64,000 bases of DNA. Origin: Guadua angustifolia. Taxonomy: Eukaryota > Streptophyta > Magnoliopsida > Poales > Poaceae. The notes beneath the pieces are model-generated. The model saw only the letters and a program-made list of their open reading frames with translations, was not told the origin of the DNA and did not search any database. Positions 1-9,253 of the stretch are shown in pieces; positions within the stretch are counted from its first letter, which is position 1; the number at the start of each line of letters is the position of its first letter. The stretch covers positions 19,072,852 to 19,136,851 of the forward strand of contig CM070520.1 in the NCBI GenBank assembly GCA_036346375.1, in the 5' to 3' direction. A program made the translations under genes and the position numbers.

Positions 1-640
1 TGAGGGGACGCGTGGTTGGTTTCTTTCAATTCAGCGACTTGGTTGGGTAGTTTCGATCAATTCTGCGTCCACGGTTGGATAGTTCGATGCTTGTGGTTGA
101 TCATTTAAATTTGATCGTTAATTGTTGTTTTTGCTTTGCTTGCTATTGGCTAGGTAAGTTGACCGTGAGTCTGATACTCTACAGCTTGTTTCATGCTCTT
201 GTTTGTAGTATTCACTGACAAAGGTTGCTATTCTGTGAAGTAGTAAAACAAGGATACACAATCTTATTACCCTGTTTTGCTTGGAAATGTCACAGTTTTG
301 CAGTGTTGTTTTTGTTCGGAAGGAATAATGGTTGTGATTTTCCAATCATTTTTGTCGTGTACTCCTTTTAGTTGCCAAGTTCTACATTTCTAAAATTGCT
401 TGAAGCTTGTGAATGGTAGCAGACTAGCTGTAAATGTTGTTCAAGTCGTCAAAGCATGTTGCGTAATTACACTTTAACATTGATAGGATGAAATTATGGT
501 GACGGCTGATAATGATTGAATGCTCGGATTTAGTGTACTTTTGTGGCGTTGTTGGATTGCCCGTAAAATAACTTGTCGATCTGCGATAATCTTGTTGCAC
601 GTTGAACTCATACGCTTGGTTAATTAGTACTATATGTGTG
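1..640. other. Intergenic, no gene seen
   Basis: This stretch has no reading frame with recognisable protein features and no clear repeat structure. It is moderately AT-rich and may be flanking or UTR sequence of a gene to the left of the window, but nothing in it supports a specific call. Confidence 0.5.
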
Positions 641-644
641 CTTT

Positions 645-858
645 ATACGGTATCTGTTTTCGCGTTATCCGACAAAAATTATTCGACATCAGATCGATTC
701 CGCTCCGATTCGATTCAATCATGACCGATATTATCCGCGCCCAGATCCGTATCCGTACTATCCGAATCCGATTTCGAATCCGACAAAAAATATGGTTTAG
801 GATATGGAAAGAGCGATATCCGACCGAATCCGAGCCGATTGCACCCCTAGGTGCGATA
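645..858. repeat. Degenerate ATCCGA-type repeat, probable hAT-like terminus
   Basis: About 200 bp is built from variants of ATCCGA, TCCGAT and TATCCGAC, and it ends in TTGCACCCCTAGGTGC. Read on the minus strand the end is TAGGGGTGCAA, which resembles the TAGGGRTGSMAA ends of plant hAT-like elements. The open frame across it is a by-product of the repeat. The other terminus and a target duplication were not found. Confidence 0.45.
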
Positions 859-1165
859 GACTTGATAAACTCGCACTCAAACGCCGTGGAGCCACTCCAG
901 TAAATTCACACTCAAACGAAGGGCTAGTTCTGCTAATTCAACCATGCGAAGGCTATTTTCGACGAAAATAAACGGCATGGAGCCACTACAGTAAAAAAAA
1001 TTCCCGGTTTTTGAATTCGTATGTCCAATTGAGCTTTGCCTCTCTATGTAATATCTCCCCATCTCTCGCGTCACTCTTTGAAATGCTTTTCTTGAGCCAA
1101 ATGTCTCTTTTAAAAGGGATGGGAATTATGGGTGCCAATCATGCATGCATATGCTGCAATACAAG
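859..1165. other. Intergenic with a short internal duplication
   Basis: There is no gene. The phrase TGGAGCCACTMCAGTA occurs twice (near 888 and 977), and CACTCAAAC also recurs, so the stretch holds a small diverged direct repeat. Its origin is unknown. Confidence 0.35.
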
Positions 1166-2755
1166 GTTCAAAATCAAGGTGAAAATTTGAAAATCTCAGC
1201 CGAGATTTCAAATTCCGACATAATGAAAAAATTGAAAATTTTCAAAATGCTATAGTACTTTAGAAATTTTGGCTAATTTTGGCGAGACTTCGGCATTTCG
1301 GACCGAAATTGCTACAAATTTGATCGGATTTGCTATTTTTGGACTGGAATAAATGTGAAAAATTATACATATACATATTATATATAAGAGCTCCCTACTC
1401 AAGGTTTCAAATCTCAGTTTTGGGAGACATCTCAGAGGGGATCAAAAGACGGAATTTCGGCGAGATCTCGTAATTTTGGACAAATTTCGGACGACATACA
1501 AAAATAAAAATTCAAATCCATTTTTTTTTGCACCGAGATTTCGCCAAGGAATGCAGAGATTTCAGAGAAATTGAGCTGAGTGAAAAATAGTTTGAAAAAC
1601 ATCGAAAAATTTTGAAATTTTTTGTAGATGGTCCTGACAAATCACTAATATATCCTTAAAATTCCAGATGATGAAGTTTTTAAAAATTCAGACAGTGCTA
1701 CTGTCTTGATAAAACAGTGACTGGCAAAGTTTTTGTGCATGGTGTTGACGTATCAGTAATATTCTCATAAAATTTTTAGATGTTGATCAACCTTAAGAAA
1801 TTTTTAAAAATTTGGACATTACTGCTGTCCTAATAAAAGCCTTACTAGCAAACTTCAACCAAGTGAAAAATACTTCAAATCACGTTAGAAAATTTTGAAA
1901 AAAAATTGATTGTCCTGATGCATCAGTAATCCTAATGATCAATACATAGATTTGCCTCATTAATCAAAAAAGGTTTAGAATATTGAAACCTTTTACAGAA
2001 GAATTCTAAGGCAATGCTTGAGCTCTCATAAATATTTTGGATCATGATCACACTCCAATGAATTTATAAAATTCTTACAATAGTGCTGTAAATTTAGAAA
2101 TTTTGGGAGCATTTCTACTGATATTTGGATTTTGAAGGCACAATTGGAAACAATCAATATATATTGGCATCATAAATGATAGGCATGAAATAAAATTGAT
2201 ACATATGATAATTCATCATATATACATCTAAGCGCTCTTAACTTGCTCTTTTGATTTATCAATCTTTCATCATGTAGTACAGAGCATACACTAAAAAAAA
2301 TTAGTGGAGAGCATACTTATCTATACACCACTACTAGATAGTTATTGTGTTTGATATTGTATTTGTACATGCGTGGGTCGTAAGGCCATGCATAGAGCTG
2401 ATTTTGAATACGGACTAATGTAAAGTACACCTTTATTCTCTTGCGAATTAACACACACATTGAGATTAGTTCCCATAAAAGAATCAAAGCAAAATATGCA
2501 TCACCCCTCTACCACTATTCATAAGATAAATCTGACCACATGTTAGATGCTAAATAATGCAAAATCCGGCCATATATGCCAGCTAAATGGTGCATTTCGG
2601 CTAAAAAGACAAAATCTCACCAGTAAACACCGAGATTTCACTGCCAAGAAATGAAATTTCGTTACCTGTGTCACCGAATTATCTTGGTCAGAGGGCTTAA
2701 ATCTCTCTTGGAACGGCCGAGATTTGCTTTCTAGTGGACCAGATGTGGCCGAATT
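1166..2755. repeat. Old AT-rich transposon relic with AAATTTCG/GAGATTTC motifs
   Basis: The block opens with CAAGGTTCAAAATC and is full of variants of GAGATTTC, AAATTTCGG and GAAAATTTTG. The part at about 1590-2110 is repeated in diverged form at 3670-3998 and, inverted, at 13030-13640. The shared signs are a phrase meaning lysine-free AT-rich ATGGTCCTGA, the word GATCATGATCACACT, and AATCAAAAAAGGTTT. No coding capacity remains. The CAAGGTT start and subterminal motif clusters suggest a non-autonomous DNA element, perhaps hAT; that class is inferred. Confidence 0.5.
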
Positions 2756-3250
2756 GTACCCGCGGGTTCGGGTACCCACGGGTTTTGCACCCGATTGGGT
2801 AGGGTTCGGGTTTTAATTTTTACCCGCGGGTTCTTCGGGTCGGGTGCCCGAAATGGGTTCGGATCGGGTTCGGGTTTTAACTTTCACCCACGGGTACCCA
2901 TCGGGTACCCGAAATACTGATAAACCCATCGGGTACCCGTCGGGTTCCGGGTACCCGCCGGGTTTGGCGTCGGGTTTCGGGTACCCGCCGGGTTTGACTC
3001 GGGTTTTTGGGTTCGGGTTTCTTGTCGGGTCGGATTTTGCAAAACCCACACCCGACCCAACCTATTGCCACCCTTATTACACAAACCCGTCGGGTACCCG
3101 TCGGATTTCGGGTACCCGCCGGGTTCGGGTTCAGGTATAGATTTTTACCCGATATGGTATTCGGGTTTGGGTCGGGTTTTTCAATTCGGGTTTCGGGTCG
3201 GGTCGGGTTTTGTAAAACCCGCACCTGACCCGACCCGTTGCCATCTCTAG
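2756..3250. repeat. Dense CGGGTACCCG-type repeat, hAT-like element
   Basis: About 490 bp is made of short overlapping variants of GGGTTCGGGT, CGGGTACCCG and ACCCGCCGGG on both strands, so overlapping frames are open in several directions without being genes. The right end reads CCCGTTGCCATCTCTA, that is TAGAGATGGCAACGGG on the minus strand, a terminus type I know from plant hAT-like elements. A second TTGCCACCC near 3066 suggests two nested or tandem copies. No convincing 8-bp target duplication was found. Confidence 0.5.
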
Positions 3251-3669
3251 CCGGAGATGGGCTCAGACAATGAGGGCGACAGGGAGACGTCGGGTGGAGT
3301 TGGTTTACTACAGAGCAGAAAGTAAATGAGATGTGTCAGGAGTGAATTATTGAACATCCATTAAAATCAATGGAACCGACATACATAAAAGAATTAAACA
3401 TATATAAAGGAATTAACTCCTTAGTACTAATAATCACTGATACCTATAGCTCTTTTGGTAAAGTCCCACAGTTGCAAACCTTAGGTTATGGGTTTAAGTC
3501 CCGACCACGGCATTTTTTTGTGAGTTTTTTTCATTGTTGTGAGGATGCAAAAATTCAAAAAAAATGGTGATAACTAGGAATCGATCCTGAGATATCATGT
3601 AATTAATCTCCTCGCTATATGAAATGGATACCGGCAAATTTCGGATAGGGCTACTATCGTGGTACCGAC
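3251..3669. other. Spacer between repeats, contains tRNA-like segment
   Basis: No protein gene is seen. The stretch contains a tRNA-like segment (listed separately), a T-run after it, and near 3570-3640 a second short GGATCGATTCC-like motif on the minus strand that resembles a tRNA B box. Confidence 0.35.
3448..3516 (+). pseudogene. tRNA-like pseudogene (Cys-like) or SINE head
   Basis: The segment has an A-box-like TAGCTCTTTTGGTAAAG, then TTGCAAAC where an anticodon loop with GCA would sit, then GGTTATGGGTTTAAGTCCC, which fits a variable loop plus B box (GGTTCRANTCC). A T7 run, a possible pol III stop, follows at once. The 5' bases do not pair with the 3' ACCACGGCA, so there is no acceptor stem. 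It is therefore a degenerate tRNA-Cys-like copy or a tRNA-derived SINE head, not a working tRNA. Confidence 0.4.
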
Positions 3670-3998
3670 AAATTTTAAACCACATCAAAAAAATTTGAAA
3701 ATTTTTGTGGATGGTCTTGAAGCATTAGTCATGTTCATATAAAATTTGTAAATGATGATGATACCAATGGAATTTCCAAAAAATTGTAAAAGTGCTACTT
3801 CAAAGTCTTCTGACTTTAGAATGCTTGCTCGTATAGTTTACACTTTTTTATTGAGTAATCAAAAAAGGTTTAAATTTTTTTAAAACTTTTAGAGAAAGGT
3901 GCTGAGGCAATCTTTAAGCTCTCATCAAAATTTTGGATTATGATCACACTAGAATAAATTTATAAAATTCTGACAAAGTTATAGTCCCACATATATTC
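3670..3998. repeat. Left part of interrupted AT-rich repeat
   Basis: This matches the relic at 1590-2110 in the same orientation. It shares the AATCAAAAAAGGTTT phrase, a GCTGAGGCAATC-like phrase and TTATGATCACACT. It is split from its continuation at 4840-5275 by a solo LTR. The joined pair corresponds, inverted, to 12680-13660. Confidence 0.55.
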
Positions 3999-4003
3999 AT
4001 TCT

Positions 4004-4834
4004 TGTCGGTGTTTCGTATAACCGGCAAGTAGATTTGTAAGTATAGGGGATCGCGCGCCCCCTCTCCTTGAATGGTTAGGCTAAAAAAGCCTCGGATGGA
4101 CACTGGATCGAGTTGAGGAGTCTCAGATTTATACTGGTTCGGGCCGAACGTCCCTACTTCCAGTTTGTGGCGGAGGATCTCGTTGATCGGGGGGGTGACG
4201 GATTACATGCGAGACGGGATATGGAAGAAGGAGGGGGTTCACCGCTGCAGGGGACCCTGCCTCCCCTTATATAGCCGGAGGGGGCAGGTTATACGAAGAA
4301 TTTGAAGAAAAGTGGTAGGGAGTATGCTACGCCCCGGGAGTCCGGTCTTCGGTCCTTGATGACTGACGGGTTCCTGTTCATCTGTGCCGAGTTGGTAGAC
4401 ACTACGGACAGTGTCTTTTTGGGAAGGTGCGCACCTGCCCCCTGATCACCTGCCAGACGCTGACGTCGCCTGTGGTGTGTCATGTACGCTCCTTTACTCC
4501 TGACGTGGTGAAGGAACAGGCGTTTGACCTAACGGCTCTTACGCCGTCTTGAGAGGATACCACCTGTCTCTGCATGGACGTCGGGTCCACGGGTCAGGCG
4601 GTCGGCTTGGAGTCGGCCACCGACGTGGCAGAAGTTGTCGAGGCGAGGCTTGTTGGGGTCCTTGGTTGGAGCCTTTGGGGCTGTTCGTCCGAAGACTCGG
4701 TCGGAGTTCTTGAGAAACCAGACCTAGGCTTGATGATCCGTTGTATCTCCTCGGGCCTGGTCGGCTGCGAGAAACACAGCCTTGAAATAGACGTATACTT
4801 TGCTGTGGGGTATCCCCGGTATGAGTATTCGTCA
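4004..4834. mobile_element. Solo LTR, 831 bp, TSD ATTCT
   Basis: The element begins TGTCGGTGTTTC and ends GAGTATTCGTCA, giving TG..CA ends. It is flanked by the 5-bp direct repeat ATTCT at 3999-4003 and 4835-4839. It lies inside an older repeat whose two halves resume on each side. The TGTCGGTG start is common in plant Gypsy-type LTRs. There is no internal domain or second LTR nearby, so it is a solo LTR formed by recombination. The small frames inside it are not genes. Confidence 0.85.
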
Positions 4835-4839
4835 ATTCT

Positions 4840-5275
4840 GTTTTTTATTTTTTAAATATAACAAATAAAGTTAAATTCTTTTGAAAATTTTTATGTATAA
4901 TCCTAGATTACCAAAAAATTTTAGAATATGATCGAGCTTGTAAAAATTTGTAAAAATCTAAAATTCTTTTTCTGTTTTTTACAAAATGTCTCAAAAATTA
5001 GGTTTTTCAGTGAATTTTCGTGAATTTTCATGAAAGATGACATTCTTGAGTGTTATTGGGTCAAATGTAGTTCTCAAAAGTCAAAATCTGATCAAATTAC
5101 CTTAGATTTCTGCAAAATCTTGTTGACATTTTCAAAATACTGTAGCATTTTGAATATTTTCTAATTTTTTTTACCTGGCCGGGATTTTGGATCCTGTCCT
5201 CGGTCGTAATCCAAAATCTCAAGCAAGATTTCTGAAATTTCACTTAATTTTGAAATCTTGCTTCTAAGCCATATT
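4840..5275. repeat. Right part of interrupted AT-rich repeat
   Basis: This continues the repeat interrupted by the solo LTR. Its TTCATGAAAGATGACA-like and CTCAAAAATTAGG-like phrases appear in reverse complement at 12900-13000. Its end carries the GATTTTGG and AAATCTTGC motifs of the family. Confidence 0.55.
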
Positions 5276-5414
5276 TTCTTATCCACCAAACCTACAATTT
5301 GGGCGCAACGAGCACGATGGTCGCTCGCCTCTACCATGAGCTCGCTCGGTCACCACCCCACCTTACTGTTGCTCACCCCCGCCTTATCGTCTCTGCCCAC
5401 CTTAGCTCGATCGC

Positions 5415-6372
5415 TAGGGATGGGCATTATTTAACCAAAACCGAAAAATCAAATCGAACCAGACCAAATTAACCAAAATTCATTTTTTTTCGATGTTCGG
5501 TTTTCGGTTCAGTTTTTTCGCTACTATTCGATGTATGGTCTTCGGTTCGGTTTTCGTTGTTTGGGAACCAAAAAAACTGAGCACCGAATCCATCCGCGGT
5601 CTACAGCCAAAAATCCATCTACATCTACGATCTTCGGTACGAGCTAGTCAGGCCTACGGCCAAAAATCCATCCACGTCAGGCATCTCCCCACTCGTGTGC
5701 GCTTCCCCCCTCCAATAATCCCCGAAAAAACACGTGACCAAATCCATCACTCGCTGATGCCGAGATTCAGATCGAGATCCGCTTGGCGCGGCGGCACCGG
5801 CCATGAACCCGACATGGCCTACGCCGGCGTCGTTCTGTGACCGCACCAATGAGTTCTGCGCCGCCATCAAGAGCGCACGCCGCCACGTCTCCCCGTCCCC
5901 CTCCACCGCGGTGTCAGCCAGCAGTATTGGCGGCACACTCCTCGATGGGTCACGCACGACCGCATTGGCTCACTCAAAGTTCAACCACCGCGTGTCTAAG
6001 ATTGGGCTCGGGACGACGAGATCCACCAGACCTCCCAGAAGCTCACCAGCCTCGGCCTCGCATAATGTACAGCTTCCCCTCTTGTTCCCTTGTATCGATC
6101 TCAATCTGTTCATGCTTGTGTCGTTACTGGTTAGCTGAATTGGTGATTCTCCTCCGCATTATTGGGATGGGACATCTAGATGCCAGATGCGTGTGATGTA
6201 GACTGAGCTCATGTTTGATGAGAAGTGGCAAGAAATTCGGTTAATCGAAAAACCGAATCAACCAAACCGATTTGGTTCGGATAATTCGGTTTGGTTTTTA
6301 GAGTGGTTTGATTTCGGTTTGGTTAGCAGAATCTAAAAACCGGGAAAAAATCGAATTAACAGAATGCCTTGA
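5415..6372. mobile_element. hAT-like non-autonomous element with CGGTTYGGTTTT subterminal repeats
   Basis: The left end is TAGGGATGGGCATTATTTAA, followed by about 180 bp of CGGTTTTCGGTTCGG-type repeats. The right end, about 6230-6372, carries the same motif (TTCGGTTTGGTTTTTAG) and closes with a degraded AATTAACAGAATGCC, which resembles the inverse of the left end. TAGGGATGG-type ends fit hAT-like elements. The interior (about 5800-6065) is GC-rich and resembles a host syntaxin first exon. A target duplication was not resolved, so the borders are approximate. Confidence 0.55.
5803..6065 (+). pseudogene. Captured syntaxin (SYP31/32, syntaxin-5 type) first-exon fragment
   Basis: The frame from the ATG at 5803 reads MNPT..SFCDRTNEF, then AAIKSARRHV and KFNHRVSKIGLG. 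This fits the N-terminus of plant SYP3-group Golgi syntaxins (typically FRDRTxEF, then SEFNRRASxIGLGIHQTSQKL). After KIGLG the match continues in another frame as EIHQTSQKL, so there is a small frameshift near 6010-6020. Only the first-exon region is present and no SNARE domain follows. Its place inside an hAT-like element suggests capture. The family call rests on my memory of the motif, so certainty is moderate. Confidence 0.6.
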
Positions 6373-6430
6373 AAACGATTAAAAATTCAATTGTATTCTA
6401 CTGCGGATGAAGAGTGAAACTGAATTTATT

Positions 6431-7774
6431 TCAATTGTGCTGCGATGAGAGCCACTCCATGGCTTCCGCGAAGCACATTTGGAACCTCTCCATGCCAGCG
6501 GGGGGCAGAGAGACGCCCAGCTCCAAGCCTCCACCGCCTTCGCGCGCGTCCGCCACCGCCAGCGCGCCGGTCCTCGCCACGGACACGATGTTCACCTTGG
6601 CCGGCCGGCCGAAACCAAAGTCGAGGCCGTACACGCGGAACCTCGGCGAGCCCGCCACCGATAGCACGCCGCGCGCACCCACTTCTTTGAGGCGCTCCAT
6701 CAGCGTCTCCCACTCCGGCGACGCCAACGCCTTCTCGAAGCCCGCCGCGATCGCTGAGCACGCCGCCAAGAGGCCGGCCGCGCCAGCCGAGGTGAGTTCC
6801 TCCTTGGGCGCAGCGCCGATGCCTGGGCCGATGCAGTTGCCCAAGTACGTCGCCGGGACGGGCGGCTTCATCCACGGCCGGTGATCGACAGGCGCTACGA
6901 AGTAGGTTGGGTCGGTGCCGGCCTCCGCTTTGGCTCGGCAGTAGCAGGACCAGATGAAGCCCAAGGCGGCGACCAGCGTGGAGCACCGCGGCGGCGGCCG
7001 GTCACGCCGCGCGGCCTCGCCGGCGACCGCGTCCTTTACGCTCTGCAGGTGCTCCCTTGACAGTGTGAACGTGGCGAGGAGCTGGTCGGGGGACATCTTG
7101 ACGAACTCTAACTCTTCGGTGGTTGGCAGGTTTTTGCTGTAGTGGTCGTAGAGCCCTTCGGGGTCGGCGATGAGCGTCCGGTCGATAACGGGGGGCGGAG
7201 TCGGCGACTCCCTGCCGGCGCAGGCGGCCGCCCAGGTGTGTAGGAAGCTGGTGGAGACCGCTCCGTCGCAGGCGACGTGGTGCACGGTGACGCCGAGGGC
7301 GAGGCCACGGCTCTGGAGCAGCACGGTGGCCTGCACGGCGAGAAGCGCCCCGCCGCCGGGCAGGCGCGGCATGAGGCTGGCCATCTCCGCGACCTGCCTG
7401 GGCTGGTCGGACGCCAGGTCGTGGACGTCGGCGTCGTAGTGGGCGAGCGTGAATGCGATGCCATCTCCGGGCTGGTAGAAGAGATCGTAGCGGCGGCTGG
7501 CAGTGCCGGGGCTGAGGCGGACGTGGCCGGCGAGCGGGAAGAAGGCGCGGAGGGCGGTGGAGAGCGAGCCCTTGAGACCAGCGACGATGCCGGCGATGTC
7601 GGCATCGGGGGCGGGGCGGTAGAGGAAGAGGCGCTCGATGGGCGGGGAGTTTAGCCATTGCAGGTCGAGGAATGTGAGTGGGAGTGAGGACGCCGGCAGG
7701 GCGGGGCCGGAGGGCGTGACGACGGCGGTGTCGAGGACACGGAGGCAGGGGCTAGACGGCGGCGGCTGTGCCAT
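6431..7774 (-). CDS. BAHD acyltransferase, malonyltransferase-like
   Basis: This single-exon frame gives 447 residues, normal for the family. It should transfer an acyl group from a CoA thioester to a hydroxyl or amine of a phenolic glycoside or related metabolite in the cytosol. The catalytic HxxxD motif is HHVACDG (H166, D170). The second family motif is DFGFG (385-389), a variant of DFGWG that some members carry. The phrase YFVAPVDHRPW..TYLGNC before it fits the anthocyanin/phenolic-glucoside malonyltransferase clade, as does the early PLTFLDLQWL. The acyl donor and acceptor cannot be read from sequence. The start follows a TATA-like box by about 50 bp. The GC-rich body with no breaks suggests a working gene. 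The frames on the other strand are shadows. Confidence 0.9.
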   Translation of the reverse strand: MAQPPPSSPCLRVLDTAVVTPSGPALPASSLPLTFLDLQWLNSPPIERLFLYRPAPDADIAGIVAGLKGSLSTALRAFFPLAGHVRLSPGTASRRYDLFYQPGDGIAFTLAHYDADVHDLASDQPRQVAEMASLMPRLPGGGALLAVQATVLLQSRGLALGVTVHHVACDGAVSTSFLHTWAAACAGRESPTPPPVIDRTLIADPEGLYDHYSKNLPTTEELEFVKMSPDQLLATFTLSREHLQSVKDAVAGEAARRDRPPPRCSTLVAALGFIWSCYCRAKAEAGTDPTYFVAPVDHRPWMKPPVPATYLGNCIGPGIGAAPKEELTSAGAAGLLAACSAIAAGFEKALASPEWETLMERLKEVGARGVLSVAGSPRFRVYGLDFGFGRPAKVNIVSVARTGALAVADAREGGGGLELGVSLPPAGMERFQMCFAEAMEWLSSQHN

Positions 7775-7820
7775 CGCGCGCGGCTGCGGTTGCTGGACAG
7801 GAGGCTGGCCCCGGGCCCGT

Positions 7821-7830
7821 GTTATATAGT
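7821..7830 (-). promoter_or_regulatory. TATA box of the BAHD gene
   Basis: On the minus strand ACTATATAAC lies about 50 bp before the ATG at 7774, the right distance for a core promoter with a very short leader. The flanking sequence is GC-rich. Confidence 0.6.
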
Positions 7831-8930
7831 GAGTATGTGCTACCCATTCATATCACAATGGATCGATCGTAAGATTATCCGCTTGAGTTGTTTTTTTTCC
7901 TAAACAATTTCATTTTTTTATGGTGATTTTTTTAAATCATCGAGAAAACGTATGAAACGGTTAAAATGATAAAAACGCAATCATATTCTTTTTTGTATTT
8001 AACTGGTGTTCTCCCACGAAGGATCCACGATTGCGCTAAGGTGCTTTTCGTGAAAAATAGTTGGAATGATATAAACGTAATTACGCTATTTTTTAGTATT
8101 TATTTAGGATCCTTTCATTAAAAATTTACGATTTTGCTTAACTAAAAGGTCTTTTTCATAATAAAAACCGTTGGAAGGACCTATTCGTAATTACGTATTT
8201 TTTAGGAGCGTTCGCAGAGGGCCGACACGTGGCAACGGTCTTTGAGGAGGAACTTTTCCATCTTTGGTATATATACTAGATGAGTGACCGCTGCGTGCAA
8301 CGCTGCGATCATCACCCCCCACACGAGAAAACCGAGAAAACGTGCGAAACATTTAAAAATAATAATCTTCATGTTAATGATGTTTGAGGCCAATTTCTTT
8401 CTTCTTTTCTTTTTTTTTTGTCTCTTGGCTCAATTAAAAAATATTAGTTTTTATCTAAACAAAATTATAAATTTTGTCGTATCTTGAAACACGTCGTCTT
8501 TCTATCTTTCTATAGTCCAAAAGAGGTTAGATTTACCATATTAAGAAACGAAGATGAAGCTCGATAGAGAAATTTCTAACTTTCTACGGCAGTGGTTGTT
8601 GCCATGTCAATCAAGTGCTCAACAAGTCACATGACATGGGCCAGGAGGTAATAGAGAACTGGAGAGGACAGTGCAGGTGTGCGCGGGCTCCATGAACCTT
8701 TTCCAACTCTACAGTCTACACCAACCTCATCGAGAAGACAGTGCACCATTTTTTTGGCTCGATTTTTGTTTTTAATTTTTGGCAAGTCTTCCTCGTGGAC
8801 TGCCAAATAGTTTGGGTTGTCCAGGCTTGCAAAAATTTCAAGTCGCTACTGTGCATACGTGATCATATCCAAATTTTCACAGCAGGACAATTATATTCTG
8901 CAGCACAATCATAAAAGGCGATAATTTATA
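7831..8930. other. Upstream spacer of the BAHD gene
   Basis: No gene is supported. The stretch is AT-rich with diverged internal repeats around 7900-8190: variants of AAAAACGTATGAAAC, AATTACGTATTTTTTA and GTTGGAAKGA. It probably includes old transposon debris. Confidence 0.4.
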
Positions 8931-8935
8931 CTATA

Positions 8936-9068
8936 TCACTCTAAAGATTGATATTTCAGGAAATATTACTCGTTGTCTTAATAATATGTATCCTCTGGAT
9001 CCATATGTTATTGAGACAACGACTGGTATTTCTTAAAGTGCTAACGAATGGAATGGTATAGTAGTTTC
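8936..9068. mobile_element. MITE-like foldback element
   Basis: Two arms of about 65 bp face each other around a GGATCC-centred loop near 8998-9002. The left arm contains ACTCGTTGTCTTAATAA and the right arm, inverted, AGTCGTTGTCTCAATAA. The outer ends are TACTATAYCA on each side. Almost the whole length is inverted repeat, so the transcript would fold into a long hairpin. No clear target duplication was found and the superfamily is unknown. Confidence 0.6.
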
Positions 9069-9144
9069 TTTTGCTTGAATGACCAGTGAAGCTATGGCTT
9101 ATACATCCCTGGAATGCTTGTGTGTATAGATCAGCACCTTAAGC

Positions 9145-9253
9145 CTGGTTTGGAAAGCCCATTTTCGATCGAGATCCTCGTGGATAGGCTGAAATTGTAG
9201 CCTAAAATCCTAGCCTATCTACAGAGATCCCGTCGGGAATGGGCTGTTTCCAA
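9145..9253. mobile_element. Short MITE with near full-length inverted repeats
   Basis: The left arm TTTGGAAAGCCCATTTTCG faces the right arm, inverted, TTTGGAAACAGCCCATTCC. Both continue into GATCTC and GATAGGCT. The TTTGGAAA..GCCCATT end resembles Tourist-type grass MITEs, but no 3-bp duplication was confirmed. Confidence 0.6.

Noticed and set aside
2813..3250. ORFs across the CGGGTACCC repeat on both strands
   Set aside because: They come from the stop-free composition of the repeat; the peptides are only degenerate repeats.
3448..3516. A working tRNA-Cys gene
   Set aside because: The 5' and 3' ends cannot form an acceptor stem and the D arm is poor.
7002..7658. A 218-residue arginine-rich minus-strand ORF
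   Set aside because: It is a shifted frame of the BAHD coding sequence with no domain of its own.
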